A DNA stretch of 50,769 nucleotides, taken from NCBI GenBank assembly GCA_023955225.1, contig JAGSGJ010000011.1:1-50769 (forward strand). The letters are read 5' to 3'. Shown one piece after another: positions 28,184 to 36,733 of this stretch. The stretch comes from Sulfurovum sp. (lineage in GTDB: Bacteria; Campylobacterota; Campylobacteria; Campylobacterales; Sulfurovaceae). How positions within the stretch are numbered: the stretch's first letter is position 1; each line of letters begins with the position of its first letter. The translations under genes were made by a program, and so were the position numbers. Under the pieces are notes generated by a model, which searched no databases, was not told where the DNA came from, and saw nothing but the letters and a program-made list of their open reading frames with translations.

Positions 28184-28924
28184 TTAATACCTCCTTATTT
28201 GATCTGCTGGCATAGGGGCATAGAAAGTCAACCCTTTTCGCCAAAGTTTAAAGGTCTGCCACAATGTTCTTGTCACAACCCATACTGTTAAAAAAGAGTG
28301 CCGTACAAAAAGTTTTGCAATGGTCATACTTTTAAAAGGTTTTGCAACACCGCTAAAAGCTGCGGTCAGTTTTTTCTCTCCGTCTTCATAGAGATCGACC
28401 TTTATCGTCATCTGTTCTCCCTCACGACGAAAGAAAAAACGGTATTCTCCTTTGTTTTCCAAAAAAGGTGAAACATGCATGTCTTTCAGTGCTTTACCTT
28501 CATATCCTGTGCCATCTTTTGTCTCTAGTTTTACAGGGTAAACAATCCTTCCTCCATTGTAGTTGTGTACTTCGGCAAAGAGATGTGTAGGTACATCTTT
28601 TTCAAACAGTATCAGAATACTGATTGGATTAAAAACAAAGTTTGCGACCCTTGGCAGCGTTATAAAATGCATATTCTTACTCGTATACAGACCAAATTCT
28701 TCAAGTAACTCATCTACATTTTGCATAAAATCTTCATGTTGCCCAAAGTGGTCTTTACTTTTAAACGAGAAAAGATTGAATCCTCCAAGTGAAAAGAGTC
28801 TGTTTTTGAGTCTGTCAAGCAAGGATAGGTCTATATCCAAAAGATAGAAAGGATAGGTGAATTCATGCACCTTTGGCGTATAGCGTTTATGATAGACTTT
28901 TCCTTCAAAAAAACTATGGCTCAT
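28184..28924 (-). CDS. DUF1365 family protein
   Basis: A protein of 246 residues with the DUF1365 hallmarks: HKRYTPKVHEFTYPFYLL at the start, NFVFNPISILI in the middle and EVHNYNGGRI. ATG at 28924 is used because it overlaps the amine oxidase stop (ATGA); an ATG at 28933 is also in frame. DUF1365 is almost always encoded between a flavin amine oxidase and a Cfa-like methyltransferase, as here, and is thought to serve fatty-acid modification; its activity is not established. Confidence 0.88.
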   Translation of the reverse strand: MSHSFFEGKVYHKRYTPKVHEFTYPFYLLDIDLSLLDRLKNRLFSLGGFNLFSFKSKDHFGQHEDFMQNVDELLEEFGLYTSKNMHFITLPRVANFVFNPISILILFEKDVPTHLFAEVHNYNGGRIVYPVKLETKDGTGYEGKALKDMHVSPFLENKGEYRFFFRREGEQMTIKVDLYEDGEKKLTAAFSGVAKPFKSMTIAKLFVRHSFLTVWVVTRTLWQTFKLWRKGLTFYAPMPADQIRRY

Positions 28925-30156
28925 AACGCACATCCAAATCTCTGTGCTATGGTGTTAGCACTCCAGAGGCCATCTTCATGAAAACCGTAACGCCAGTAGG
29001 ATCCAGCATAGTAAGTGTGGTTCTCTCCATTGATCTCATCTCTTCTGGACTGCATCTCAATGGCTTTTGCATCAAACTGAGGATGTTCATAAGAAATTTT
29101 TTCTATGACATTATCTAGCTTAGATGTTTCATTAAGAGAGACAAAGTACTCTTTTTTACTCTTAAAATTTTGTAGTTTGTTTATCCAGTAAGAGAGTGTG
29201 ACGGTATTTGCCTTGCCACCTGTTTTGTAGTTCCATGCTGCATAGATGCGCTTATCTGGATAGAGTGCCTTTTTGTCATTGTGTAAAAGTGCCTCATTCT
29301 CTTTGTAGCTAAAAACAGAGAGTATCTCTTTTTCTTTAGATGTAGTATCTTCAAGTATCTCAAGGGCTTGTGGTGCATGCATTGCCATGACTACTTTGTC
29401 ATAGTTACTCTGGCTCCCATCGCTATGGAACAGTGTCACTCCATCGGCATGACGTTTCACGAGAATGACATCAGAGTTTAAAATGATTTTACCTGACACA
29501 TGCGCTTGTATCTTCTCCACATAATTTTTCGACCCGCCGCTTACAGTAAGCCACTGGTGTTGGGTAGTAACTCCAAGTAGGCCATGGTTTTTAAAAAACT
29601 GCACAAAAGTACGTGCCGGAAAATCGTTCATCTTCTCACTGGGTGTTGACCAGATCGCTGCACCCATAGGGATGAGATAACGTTCTTTAAACACTTCAGA
29701 GTAAGAATCAAGATACTCTCCCAGACTTACATTAAGAGCGGAACTGTTAGCCTCTATGTCTTCGTTGGCTGTTTTGTTAAACCGCATAATGTCTAATATC
29801 ATTCTATAGTGAGAAGGGGAAAAGAGGCTTTTTTTCTGAAAAAAAAGCCCACCAAGAGACTGACCATTGTAAGCATTGTTTGATGCCTCATCCCAAAAAC
29901 CAAAGCTCATGTCGCTGTTTTCTATCTTGACATCTAACTTTTTAAAAAGCTTCGTCAAGAGTGGATAAGTAGGGTGGTTGAAAACTAAAAATCCAGTGTC
30001 AACCCCAAAACGTTTACCTTCTTCCTCGACCATGGTAGTTCGTGCATGTCCACCCAAACGTCCCTCTTTTTCATAGAGGTCAACTTCATGTTTCTGGCTG
30101 AGTAAATAGGCTGATCCAAGTCCGCTGATGCCTGCTCCAAGTACTGCTATTTTCAT
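28921..30156 (-). CDS. Flavin amine oxidase-like protein of the Cfa-associated type
   Basis: A 411-residue FAD protein with AVLGAGISGLGSAYLL and the RLGGHARTT motif, typical of the amine oxidases next to cfa genes (related to RSP_1091 of Rhodobacter sphaeroides). Members are thought to desaturate or otherwise oxidise phospholipid acyl chains together with the methyltransferase. It overlaps both the lipocalin upstream (4 bp) and DUF1365 downstream (4 bp). Confidence 0.88.
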   Translation of the reverse strand: MKIAVLGAGISGLGSAYLLSQKHEVDLYEKEGRLGGHARTTMVEEEGKRFGVDTGFLVFNHPTYPLLTKLFKKLDVKIENSDMSFGFWDEASNNAYNGQSLGGLFFQKKSLFSPSHYRMILDIMRFNKTANEDIEANSSALNVSLGEYLDSYSEVFKERYLIPMGAAIWSTPSEKMNDFPARTFVQFFKNHGLLGVTTQHQWLTVSGGSKNYVEKIQAHVSGKIILNSDVILVKRHADGVTLFHSDGSQSNYDKVVMAMHAPQALEILEDTTSKEKEILSVFSYKENEALLHNDKKALYPDKRIYAAWNYKTGGKANTVTLSYWINKLQNFKSKKEYFVSLNETSKLDNVIEKISYEHPQFDAKAIEMQSRRDEINGENHTYYAGSYWRYGFHEDGLWSANTIAQRFGCAL

Positions 30157-30671
30157 TTGTAACGTCCTTTTTTGTCCTGTGGTGTAAAAATGAGCCTACT
30201 CAAGTCCATATTTTTTTCCAGTTTTGCAAGAATCTCATTGAGTTTTGGTTTTGATAATTCAGGGTTTCTGCTCATCACCCATACTTGTTCCATCTCTTTG
30301 TCCGCCAATACTGCGGCTGAATAGTCTTTTTCAAGGTGTATCACACGATAGCGTTGTGTAAAAATATAGTAGTAGGTCATATCAATCTTTGACATTGAAC
30401 GCCCATCAGCAGCTTTTGCACTTCCGTTGTACTCTATAAGGTCACCACCTATGACGTTTTTAAAACATCGATTATAAACTTTGTATTTGTTGTTCTCTTG
30501 CAAGTCATACTCAACAGTAGCAGCAACACACTCTTTTTCCTGATAGTTGTAGGTTCTGGCCACTTCATACCACAACCCACTAAACTGCTCAGCATCTACA
30601 TGCGGTACAGGATTAGGAGCGTTAGAAAACAACAGTGTTGAAAGTAAAACAAAAAACAATGATTTCATCAT
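30153..30671 (-). CDS. Exported lipocalin (Blc-like)
   Basis: A 172-residue lipocalin with signal peptide (MMKSLFFVLLSTLLFSNA) and no lipobox cysteine. The family signature FSGLWYEVART (GxW) and VMSRNPELSKPKLNEIL are evident. Blc-type proteins bind lysophospholipids or fatty acids in the periplasm, in keeping with a lipid-repair operon. First gene of the seven-gene operon under the promoter box at 30702-30747. A second lipocalin is at 38451-38987. Confidence 0.9.
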   Translation of the reverse strand: MMKSLFFVLLSTLLFSNAPNPVPHVDAEQFSGLWYEVARTYNYQEKECVAATVEYDLQENNKYKVYNRCFKNVIGGDLIEYNGSAKAADGRSMSKIDMTYYYIFTQRYRVIHLEKDYSAAVLADKEMEQVWVMSRNPELSKPKLNEILAKLEKNMDLSRLIFTPQDKKGRYK

Positions 30672-30701
30672 AGACTCCTTTGATAGTTTTCATCTACTTG
30701 T

Positions 30702-30747
30702 AGTTTATGCTCTTTTTAAATCTTTTTGTATTGTTATTTTGTCGGTT
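30702..30747 (-). promoter_or_regulatory. Shared promoter box, copy 2 (lipocalin-Cfa operon)
   Basis: Minus strand: AACCGACA-N7-AATAC-N-AA within 30747-30722, with the -10 TAAACT at 30707-30702. The -10 spacing is identical to copy 1. Predicted leader about 24 bases. The divergent SOUL gene carries its own copy in the same intergenic region. Confidence 0.75.
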
Positions 30748-30805
30748 GGTTTAAATCAGTGTTAACAAGGGGGGTGTTGGCAGGATTTTTATGTAAATGG
30801 CAATG

Positions 30806-30851
30806 AATTGACATATTTCAACTTCCAAAAAAAACAAAAATAAGAGATAAT
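30806..30851 (+). promoter_or_regulatory. Shared promoter box, copy 9 (SOUL gene)
   Basis: Plus strand: AATTGACA-N7-ACTTC-N-AA at 30806-30828 (one mismatch in ACTAC) and -10 GATAAT at 30846-30851. It places the start of transcription near 30858 and so favours ATG 30879 over ATG 30864 for the SOUL gene. Confidence 0.72.
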
Positions 30852-30878
30852 GGTATTTATACAATGAAAGGTATTATC

Positions 30879-31502
30879 ATGATAAGAATATTTCTTCTCA
30901 TAGTTACATTACAAGGAACACTTATGGCGATAGAAGAACCAAAGTACACTGTCATTCAAAAAAATGATACGTTTGAGATAAGAAAATATGCTTCCTATCT
31001 GGTAGCACAAACAGAAGTCACAGGCACATTTGATGAGATGGGTGGCAAGGCATTCCGAATTCTTGTCAAGTATATTTCAGGTGAAAACCAACAACGCAGT
31101 AAAATAAAGATGACAGCTCCTGTCATACAAGAGAATACCGATCAAGAGGGACAAAAGATACAAATGACCGCACCCGTGATACAGGAGATGGACACAATCA
31201 ATCCCCAAAGTGCAACCTTTAGCTTTGTCATGCCTCAATACTTCACGCTTGAGACTCTACCTCTTCCACTAGACAAGCGTATCACGATTAAAGAGATTCC
31301 AGCAAAAACTGTAGCCGTACGAGAGTACTCAGGAGGATGGGGAGAGGAAAAATATAAGAAAAATGAAGCCATACTTATTAACGCATTGAATGATGCAAAG
31401 ATAAAAGCCATGGGTAAACCAAGTTTTGCACGGTATAACTCTCCATTTGCATTATGGTTCATGCGAAGAAATGAAATTATGATTGAAGTACAAAGTAATT
31501 AG
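30879..31502 (+). CDS. Exported SOUL heme-binding family protein
   Basis: A 207-residue SOUL/HBP-like protein with a signal peptide (MIRIFLLIVTLQGTLMA). Family motifs are FEIRKYASYLVAQT, two near-identical KMTAPVIQE repeats and the C-terminal ARYNSPFALWFMRRNEI. These proteins bind heme or porphyrins; in the periplasm it could scavenge photoreactive tetrapyrroles. ATG 30879 is chosen because GAAAGG precedes it by 8 bases and the promoter starts just upstream. Single-gene unit, convergent with the methyltransferase gene at 31527. Confidence 0.88.
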   Translation: MIRIFLLIVTLQGTLMAIEEPKYTVIQKNDTFEIRKYASYLVAQTEVTGTFDEMGGKAFRILVKYISGENQQRSKIKMTAPVIQENTDQEGQKIQMTAPVIQEMDTINPQSATFSFVMPQYFTLETLPLPLDKRITIKEIPAKTVAVREYSGGWGEEKYKKNEAILINALNDAKIKAMGKPSFARYNSPFALWFMRRNEIMIEVQSN

Positions 31503-31526
31503 TCCTAAAAGTATATTTTAATAGGA

Positions 31527-31985
31527 TCAGAGCCATCTACGAGTCTTGTTTTTATAAGTTTCATAGTCTTTGTTGAAAGTGCTTTTTAGCACTTTCTCTT
31601 CAGCACGAACAATCACAGTATCAAGTACTATCAATAATACGGCAGCACTAACAAGAAACCAGATGCTATCAAACACAAAAGCCAGACCACATTCAGAGAG
31701 TACCAACGCTAAATAAACAGGGTTTCTGCTCAAAGTAAAAACGCCATTTTTTATAAGAACTTTTGGCTTCAAAAATGGAGCATGGGGAGTGAGAGACTTT
31801 TTAAATTGCCTGTAGGCAAGTATGTTGAGTGTGAGGCTTGTAAAAAGAAAGGCTACTCCTGTCAGGCGTATCATCTCATCATCCATATAGTAAGTAAAAT
31901 GCCAAGGGTGTATCCAGGAGAGGAATAACCCTGAAATAAAAGTGATGAGAAATAAAGCAGAAGGACTCAGTTTAGGCTGTTTCAC
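31527..31985 (-). CDS. Isoprenylcysteine carboxyl methyltransferase-like membrane protein
   Basis: A 152-residue membrane protein with four helices and the C-terminal SAM-binding motif of the ICMT/PEMT superfamily (SRNPVYLALVL ... VRAEEKVLKSTFNKDYETYKNKTRRWL). It probably methylates a lipid or small thiol/carboxyl group; substrate unknown. Last gene of the BLUF operon, overlapping the MFS gene by 14 bp. Confidence 0.85.
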   Translation of the reverse strand: MKQPKLSPSALFLITFISGLFLSWIHPWHFTYYMDDEMIRLTGVAFLFTSLTLNILAYRQFKKSLTPHAPFLKPKVLIKNGVFTLSRNPVYLALVLSECGLAFVFDSIWFLVSAAVLLIVLDTVIVRAEEKVLKSTFNKDYETYKNKTRRWL

Positions 31986-33240
31986 GGTACCCTTTCATGA
32001 TCCAAAATGCAAGCATTTTAAAAAGCACTGGTGCTCCGCCATAGAGTAATGCAAGTGTATTCAGTGCCAAATGTGTAGGTGCTTCTGGCTCAAATCCTAC
32101 TACACCGAGTATGACAAAGCCTAAGCCCACAGCGAGTGCAAGTGCAAATTTTGTCAACATTGCCCAAATACCAAAAAGTATGCCTGCATAAGAGGTTTTT
32201 TCATTTTGTATTTTTTGTACCACATCTGCCTGAATTGAAGAGGGCAGTGCCATGTCTGCACCTAAAGAGAGTCCAGAAATAAAAGTGATAAGTGCAAAAA
32301 ATACAAGATCTCCACTACCAAGAAAAGGCACAAAAATAAAGGCAGCCGAAGCAAGCACCATAGAAGCTAGCCAGCTTTTTCTTTTGCCTGTCTTTTTGGC
32401 TAACATAGTCCAAAACGGCAGTCCTACTATGCCGGAAGCAAAATAGAGTAAAAGAAGTGGCCCTGTTTTTGACTCCTCTTCCAATACAAGCTGTACATAA
32501 AACAAAAAGAGTGTGGCAGGAATTGCATTGGCAAGAGAGTTGAGTATAAAAGAAGACTGTAGACGACCAAGTGAAGGTATTGTTTTCCATAGCATTCTGA
32601 GTTCTTTTAGTGTGACATGTTTTGTAGTCTTAACAGAACCCTCTGTACTTACCATCAGTGTCAGAGGAAGCATGATGAATAACGTAATGATAAATGCAAT
32701 ATACAAAATGCCCAAACTTTTGTCTGCAAACTCTGAAACCCCATAAAGGTAGGGTATAAGTAGTGCACTTAAAGCACCTACTATTGTAAAGAATTCTCTG
32801 GCTGCACTTAGACGGGTCTTTTCATGGTAATGAGACGTAATCTCTGCACTCCAAGCAAGATAAGGGATGGAGATAATACTCCATCCAAGATAGACCAACA
32901 TGGAAAAGCTCAAGAGCCAAAGTTCTGTATATTTACTAGGGGGATGAATGAGTGCATAAAAACTTATTATGAGTACAATTGACCCCACAATCATAAAAGG
33001 TTTTCTCTTACCATACTTGCTATGAAAGCGGTCACTGTAGAGTCCAACAAGAGGGTCGGTGATGACATCGGTGAGTCGTGACAAAAAAAGAATGACTCCT
33101 ACGACTGTGACACTTAAACCCACGCTTTGTGCATAAAAGGTTGGTAGGTAAATATAGAGAGGTAATCCCAGCATAGAAAGAGGGATTGCTGTGGCAGCAT
33201 AGGAAAATAGGGTAGTTTTCTTTAGTGTGCTTTGATTCAT
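31972..33240 (-). CDS. GPH-type MFS transporter
   Basis: A 422-residue transporter with twelve predicted helices and the glycoside-pentoside-hexuronide family motif DRFHSKYGKRKPFM between helices 2 and 3. ATG at 33240 is used; it follows the SnoaL stop by one base (an ATG at 33258 would overlap). Similar transporters recur in the Rhodobacter and Vibrio photo-oxidative gene sets; the substrate is unknown and may be lipid-like rather than a sugar. Confidence 0.87.
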   Translation of the reverse strand: MNQSTLKKTTLFSYAATAIPLSMLGLPLYIYLPTFYAQSVGLSVTVVGVILFLSRLTDVITDPLVGLYSDRFHSKYGKRKPFMIVGSIVLIISFYALIHPPSKYTELWLLSFSMLVYLGWSIISIPYLAWSAEITSHYHEKTRLSAAREFFTIVGALSALLIPYLYGVSEFADKSLGILYIAFIITLFIMLPLTLMVSTEGSVKTTKHVTLKELRMLWKTIPSLGRLQSSFILNSLANAIPATLFLFYVQLVLEEESKTGPLLLLYFASGIVGLPFWTMLAKKTGKRKSWLASMVLASAAFIFVPFLGSGDLVFFALITFISGLSLGADMALPSSIQADVVQKIQNEKTSYAGILFGIWAMLTKFALALAVGLGFVILGVVGFEPEAPTHLALNTLALLYGGAPVLFKMLAFWIMKGYRETA

Positions 33241-33241
33241 T

Positions 33242-33673
33242 TTAAACCTGCGTTCCATGCTGTATCTTTTTTTTCACAAAACGAAGTACTGAACCCAGTA
33301 GTGGCATTTTTTCATAGATGTGTTCTGATGCATCCCAAAAATCAACATGAGAGATGACTTTTCCCTCTTCATTCATTTCTAAACGGCTCACACCCTCAAA
33401 GCCGGTTTCTTTTTTTTCACCTTTAAAAGAAAATATAAAATCCCATTTGACATATGCCACATTTTGATTATCTATATACTCTTTGATGATAAATCTGGGA
33501 CGATCTAAAGTATTGTACATATGCTCAAATATACCGTGCACTGCTTTGACGCCACTGACTTCATTAAAGGGGTCCTTAAAGACAACAGCATCATCATAAA
33601 TAGTACTGAACGATTCAATAGACACTTCCTTATGAAGTGTTTCAAAAAAATGTGTTATGGTTTCTTTATTCAT
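33242..33673 (-). CDS. SnoaL/NTF2-like protein
   Basis: A small alpha+beta-barrel protein of about 143 residues (NTF2 fold): helical start, then VVFKDPFNEVSGVKAVHGIFEHM and ARAC-like core YVKWDFIFSFKG and SHVDFWDASEHIYEKMPLLGSVLR. Could bind or isomerise a small lipophilic substrate. The start is uncertain: ATG 33673 follows the SDR stop, while ATG 33694 would overlap the SDR by 17 bp. Member of the BLUF operon. Confidence 0.83.
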   Translation of the reverse strand: MNKETITHFFETLHKEVSIESFSTIYDDAVVFKDPFNEVSGVKAVHGIFEHMYNTLDRPRFIIKEYIDNQNVAYVKWDFIFSFKGEKKETGFEGVSRLEMNEEGKVISHVDFWDASEHIYEKMPLLGSVLRFVKKKIQHGTQV

Positions 33674-33677
33674 AACA

Positions 33678-34451
33678 TCATCTTGTTTCGTCATCTTTTG
33701 GCAGCATCTTTTTAGTCAGTGCCAAAGAAACCCTGTAGGGAATCAGACGTAGAATTTGTAAAAATGTAGAGAGCTTAAACGGAAAATGTATCTCAAAGCG
33801 GTACGGCTTTTTTGTTTCTTTTATAATATTTTCTGCTGCTTCTTCGGGTGTCATGAGACCCGGCATCTCAAAGCTGTTTTTTGCTGTCAGTCTTGTTTTG
33901 ACAAAACCGTGATTAATCACCTGCAGTTGTATGCCTTTTGTTCCTAGTTCAGGCTGTAATGCTTCTGCTAGATTGACCAGCGCAGCTTTTGGTGCACTGT
34001 ATCCACCTCCAAGAGGTAAACCAAAATAACTTGAAAGGCTGGCATTCCATATCCAGCGGCCTACTTTTTCCTTTTCAAAATAGGGCAGAAGTTCACTCAT
34101 CACACGTACTGCACCCATATAGTTGACCTGCATCATCGATTCAAAGTGTTCAACCTTCCATTCTTCTGTAGACATTACTTCATAGACTGCTGCGTTGTAG
34201 AACCATACATCTATACCCTCAAAATGTTTCCATGCCTGAGGTACAGATTTTTTGACAGATTCTATAGAGGTAACATCCATGTCAACTATCTGCAGCTGCG
34301 TTTCATAGATATGCTTGAGTGCCAAAAGATCTTTTGTAGTGCTGGAACTCCTGGCACTGGAAATGACAAAGTTTCCCTCAAGAAGCCACTTTTTAACAAG
34401 CTCAAGTCCAATTCCGCTACTTCCGCCAACGATCCATATACGGTTTTTCAT
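33678..34451 (-). CDS. Short-chain dehydrogenase/reductase
   Basis: Classical SDR of 257 residues: cofactor motif GGSSGIGLEL (residues 9-18), NAAV, catalytic Ser followed by YSAPK (Tyr-x-x-x-Lys) near residue 150. The Arg at the end of beta-2 (SSARSS) suggests NADPH use. Substrate unknown. Lies 37 bp downstream of the BLUF gene and upstream of SnoaL in the same operon. Confidence 0.9.
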   Translation of the reverse strand: MKNRIWIVGGSSGIGLELVKKWLLEGNFVISSARSSSTTKDLLALKHIYETQLQIVDMDVTSIESVKKSVPQAWKHFEGIDVWFYNAAVYEVMSTEEWKVEHFESMMQVNYMGAVRVMSELLPYFEKEKVGRWIWNASLSSYFGLPLGGGYSAPKAALVNLAEALQPELGTKGIQLQVINHGFVKTRLTAKNSFEMPGLMTPEEAAENIIKETKKPYRFEIHFPFKLSTFLQILRLIPYRVSLALTKKMLPKDDETR

Positions 34452-34488
34452 TTGATGCCTCCTATATTGAGTTTTTTAGACTTTTCAC

Positions 34489-34920
34489 TTAAATAACATT
34501 TTTTAATGCAAGCAATAAAGATTTTGCATTTGTATAGTTCACATCATAAAGTACTGGACCATGTCCTACATGAAATGCATCATAGAGTGCTTCTGCAACC
34601 ACTTGTTTATCATAAAAACCAATACCCCATCCACTACAATCACGTTCATGTAAAAGTTCTTCACCGATCAATTTTATATCTGTATGGCGGGGATCTTTTT
34701 TGATACGCGCATACAATTTATCAATTGTTGCTATAGGTCCTTGAATAATCTGTATAAAATGTTTGTTGTCATAGAGCAGCATTCCCGAGATATAACTGTT
34801 ATGGTTATATTTCCAAGCGTGTGTAAGAATATTGAGAATCTCTGCATAATCAACATTTTCTTCTGCAGTACTTACATAGATCAACGATTTAAAAAAATAG
34901 GTTTCAATATCTTCTTTCAT
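34489..34920 (-). CDS. BLUF-domain blue-light sensor
   Basis: A 143-residue stand-alone BLUF protein binding FAD. All photocycle residues align with AppA in spacing: Tyr15 (AppA Y21), Asn39 (N45), Gln57 (Q63) and Trp98 (W104); the AppA Met106 position is Ile100. There is no attached output domain, so it must signal by protein-protein contact or through the ~40-residue C-terminal cap. It is the first gene of the BLUF-SDR-SnoaL-MFS-ICMT operon and has its own copy of the shared promoter box, making it both a likely sensor for, and a member of, the regulon. Confidence 0.93.
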   Translation of the reverse strand: MKEDIETYFFKSLIYVSTAEENVDYAEILNILTHAWKYNHNSYISGMLLYDNKHFIQIIQGPIATIDKLYARIKKDPRHTDIKLIGEELLHERDCSGWGIGFYDKQVVAEALYDAFHVGHGPVLYDVNYTNAKSLLLALKNVI

Positions 34921-34960
34921 CTGAAATCCTTTAAGATAGTTTTTATATGTTTCTTATGTG

Positions 34961-35006
34961 AGTTTATGATTTTTATGTCTATCTTTGTAGTCATTTTTTG
35001 TCGATT
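34961..35006 (-). promoter_or_regulatory. Shared promoter box, copy 3 (BLUF operon)
   Basis: Minus strand: AATCGACA-N7-ACTAC-N-AA in 35006-34981, -10 TAAACT at 34966-34961 with the standard spacing. Leader about 34 bases. The divergent SRPBCC promoter (copy 8) starts 10 bases beyond. Confidence 0.78.
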
Positions 35007-35015
35007 GATATAATG

Positions 35016-35061
35016 AAGAGACAAATATATAATACAAAATAACACTGTTTTGTGCCATAAT
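35016..35061 (+). promoter_or_regulatory. Shared promoter box, copy 8 (SRPBCC gene)
   Basis: Plus strand: AAGAGACA-N7-AATAC-N-AA at 35016-35038, -10 CATAAT at 35056-35061. The expected start of transcription (about 35068) coincides with the ATG of the SRPBCC gene, so the message would be leaderless. Confidence 0.65.
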
Positions 35062-35067
35062 GGACAT

Positions 35068-35526
35068 ATGAAACATACATTAGAATTTGAAACCATTATA
35101 GAATGCACCCCGGAGCGTCTCTTCGCTTTTCATGCAGATACGAAGAATCTTCCGCTTATCACACCTCCAGGTACAACAGTAGAGATACTTCAACTTGAAG
35201 AGACTTTAAAGCAGGGCAATGAAGCAGTCTTGAAAATCAAAAAAGGCTTCTTTTCTTTTGTCTGGAAGCTGGTATTTGAAAAAGTAGAACCTCCCCATCT
35301 TATAGTAGATGTCGCGACACAGTCACCGTTTAAAACTTTTAGACATGAACATTATTTTCTGCGACTTGATGAGTTTCATACGCTGTTAACAGACAGAGTG
35401 ACCTTTTCTTTGTCTTTTGGGGTTTTCAACAGACCCATCGTATGGTTCATTAAGAGAGACATGAAAAGGATGTTTAACTATAGGCATCAAAAGACCCTAG
35501 AGGCTATAGCTTTAGAAGCTCCATAG
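35068..35526 (+). CDS. SRPBCC-family ligand-binding protein
   Basis: A 152-residue START-like protein (COG4276 type): LEFETIIECTPERLFAFHADTKNLPLITPPG opening and C-terminal KRMFNYRHQKTLEAI. Such proteins have a deep hydrophobic pocket and often sit beside SDR/NTF2 genes; ligand unknown. ATG 35068 is used (upstream ATG 35050 lies before the -10 box). No ribosome site precedes it and the promoter predicts a leaderless message. Its last 23 bp overlap the convergent trpB. Confidence 0.83.
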   Translation: MKHTLEFETIIECTPERLFAFHADTKNLPLITPPGTTVEILQLEETLKQGNEAVLKIKKGFFSFVWKLVFEKVEPPHLIVDVATQSPFKTFRHEHYFLRLDEFHTLLTDRVTFSLSFGVFNRPIVWFIKRDMKRMFNYRHQKTLEAIALEAP

Positions 35527-36712
35527 CCTGTATCATATCTTTGTCTCCACGTCCTGAGAGACTGATGATGATAGTCTTGTCTTTAATGTCTTCTTTAGGC
35601 ATTTTTTTAAGATATGCAATGGCATGTGCACTCTCAAACGCAGGGACTATACCTTCTTCTCGGCTTAACCACACAAAGGCATCCATCGCTTCATCATCTG
35701 TGACTGAGTCGTAGACTACCTTTCCTTTTTCCATGAGGTAAGCGTGTTCAGGGCCTATGCCTGGGTAGTCAAGTCCTGCTGAAATGGAGTAGGCTTCTTC
35801 TATCTGCCCTTCATCTGTTTGTAAAAGATAACTCAGTTGTCCATGTAAAATACCGGGTTTACCCAGTGCCAACGATGCACCATGTTCACCACTCTCCAGA
35901 CCTTTACCTCCAGCTTCTATGCCAATGCACTGTGTCTTTTCTTCGTCTATGAAGTGTGAAAACATTCCCAAGGCGTTGGAGCCTCCACCTATGCAGGCGA
36001 GGACATAGTCTGGCAGTGTACCGTGTTGTTTCAGTATCTGTGCTTTGGCTTCATAACTGATGATACCCTGAAAGTCACGTACCATGAGAGGGTAGGGGTG
36101 TGGGCCTGCAGCCGTTCCGATGATGTAGAAGGTGTCACGTGCATTGGTGACCCAGTGGCGTATGGCATCATTCATAGCATCTTTGAGTGTTTTACTTCCT
36201 GACTCAACAGCATGTACTTTGGCACCAAGCAGTTTCATGCGAAAGACATTTAGCTTTTGACGCTCCACATCTTTAGCACCCATGAACACTTCACACTCAA
36301 GCCCCATAAGTGCAGCGATGGTCGCCGTGGCAACCCCATGCTGTCCCGCCCCTGTCTCTGCTATAACTTTAGTCTTCCCCATACGCTTTGCCAAGATGCC
36401 TTGTGCAATGGTGTTATTTACTTTGTGTGCACCTGTATGGTTCAAATCTTCACGTTTTAGGTAGACATGAGCACCTATCTCATCACTGATATTTTCTGCT
36501 TTGTAAAGTGGTGAAGGACGCCCGACATAATGTGTATGCAGTGCATTGATCTCAGCCCAAAACTCAGGGTCAAAACGGTACTTTTTATACGTAGTCTCTA
36601 GCTCTATGAGTGCAGGCATCAGTGTCTCAGGCACATAACGCCCGCCAAACTTTCCAAAATGTCCACTCTCATCAGGGTCGAAGTCAAATGCTGTGGGTAT
36701 GTATGGTTTCAT
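35504..36712 (-). CDS. trpB: Tryptophan synthase beta chain
   Basis: PLP enzyme condensing indole with serine; 402 residues. The catalytic lysine is in LNHTGAHKVNN (near residue 96), the phosphate-binding loop is CIGGGSNALG. It is of the TrpB1 type. No trpA or other trp gene is adjacent, and it carries the shared promoter box (36734-36778), so its expression is tied to this block and not to a trp operon. Tail-to-tail overlap of 23 bp with the SRPBCC gene. Confidence 0.95.
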   Translation of the reverse strand: MKPYIPTAFDFDPDESGHFGKFGGRYVPETLMPALIELETTYKKYRFDPEFWAEINALHTHYVGRPSPLYKAENISDEIGAHVYLKREDLNHTGAHKVNNTIAQGILAKRMGKTKVIAETGAGQHGVATATIAALMGLECEVFMGAKDVERQKLNVFRMKLLGAKVHAVESGSKTLKDAMNDAIRHWVTNARDTFYIIGTAAGPHPYPLMVRDFQGIISYEAKAQILKQHGTLPDYVLACIGGGSNALGMFSHFIDEEKTQCIGIEAGGKGLESGEHGASLALGKPGILHGQLSYLLQTDEGQIEEAYSISAGLDYPGIGPEHAYLMEKGKVVYDSVTDDEAMDAFVWLSREEGIVPAFESAHAIAYLKKMPKEDIKDKTIIISLSGRGDKDMIQAMELLKL

Positions 36713-36733
36713 GAATACTCCTTTAGATTTTTA

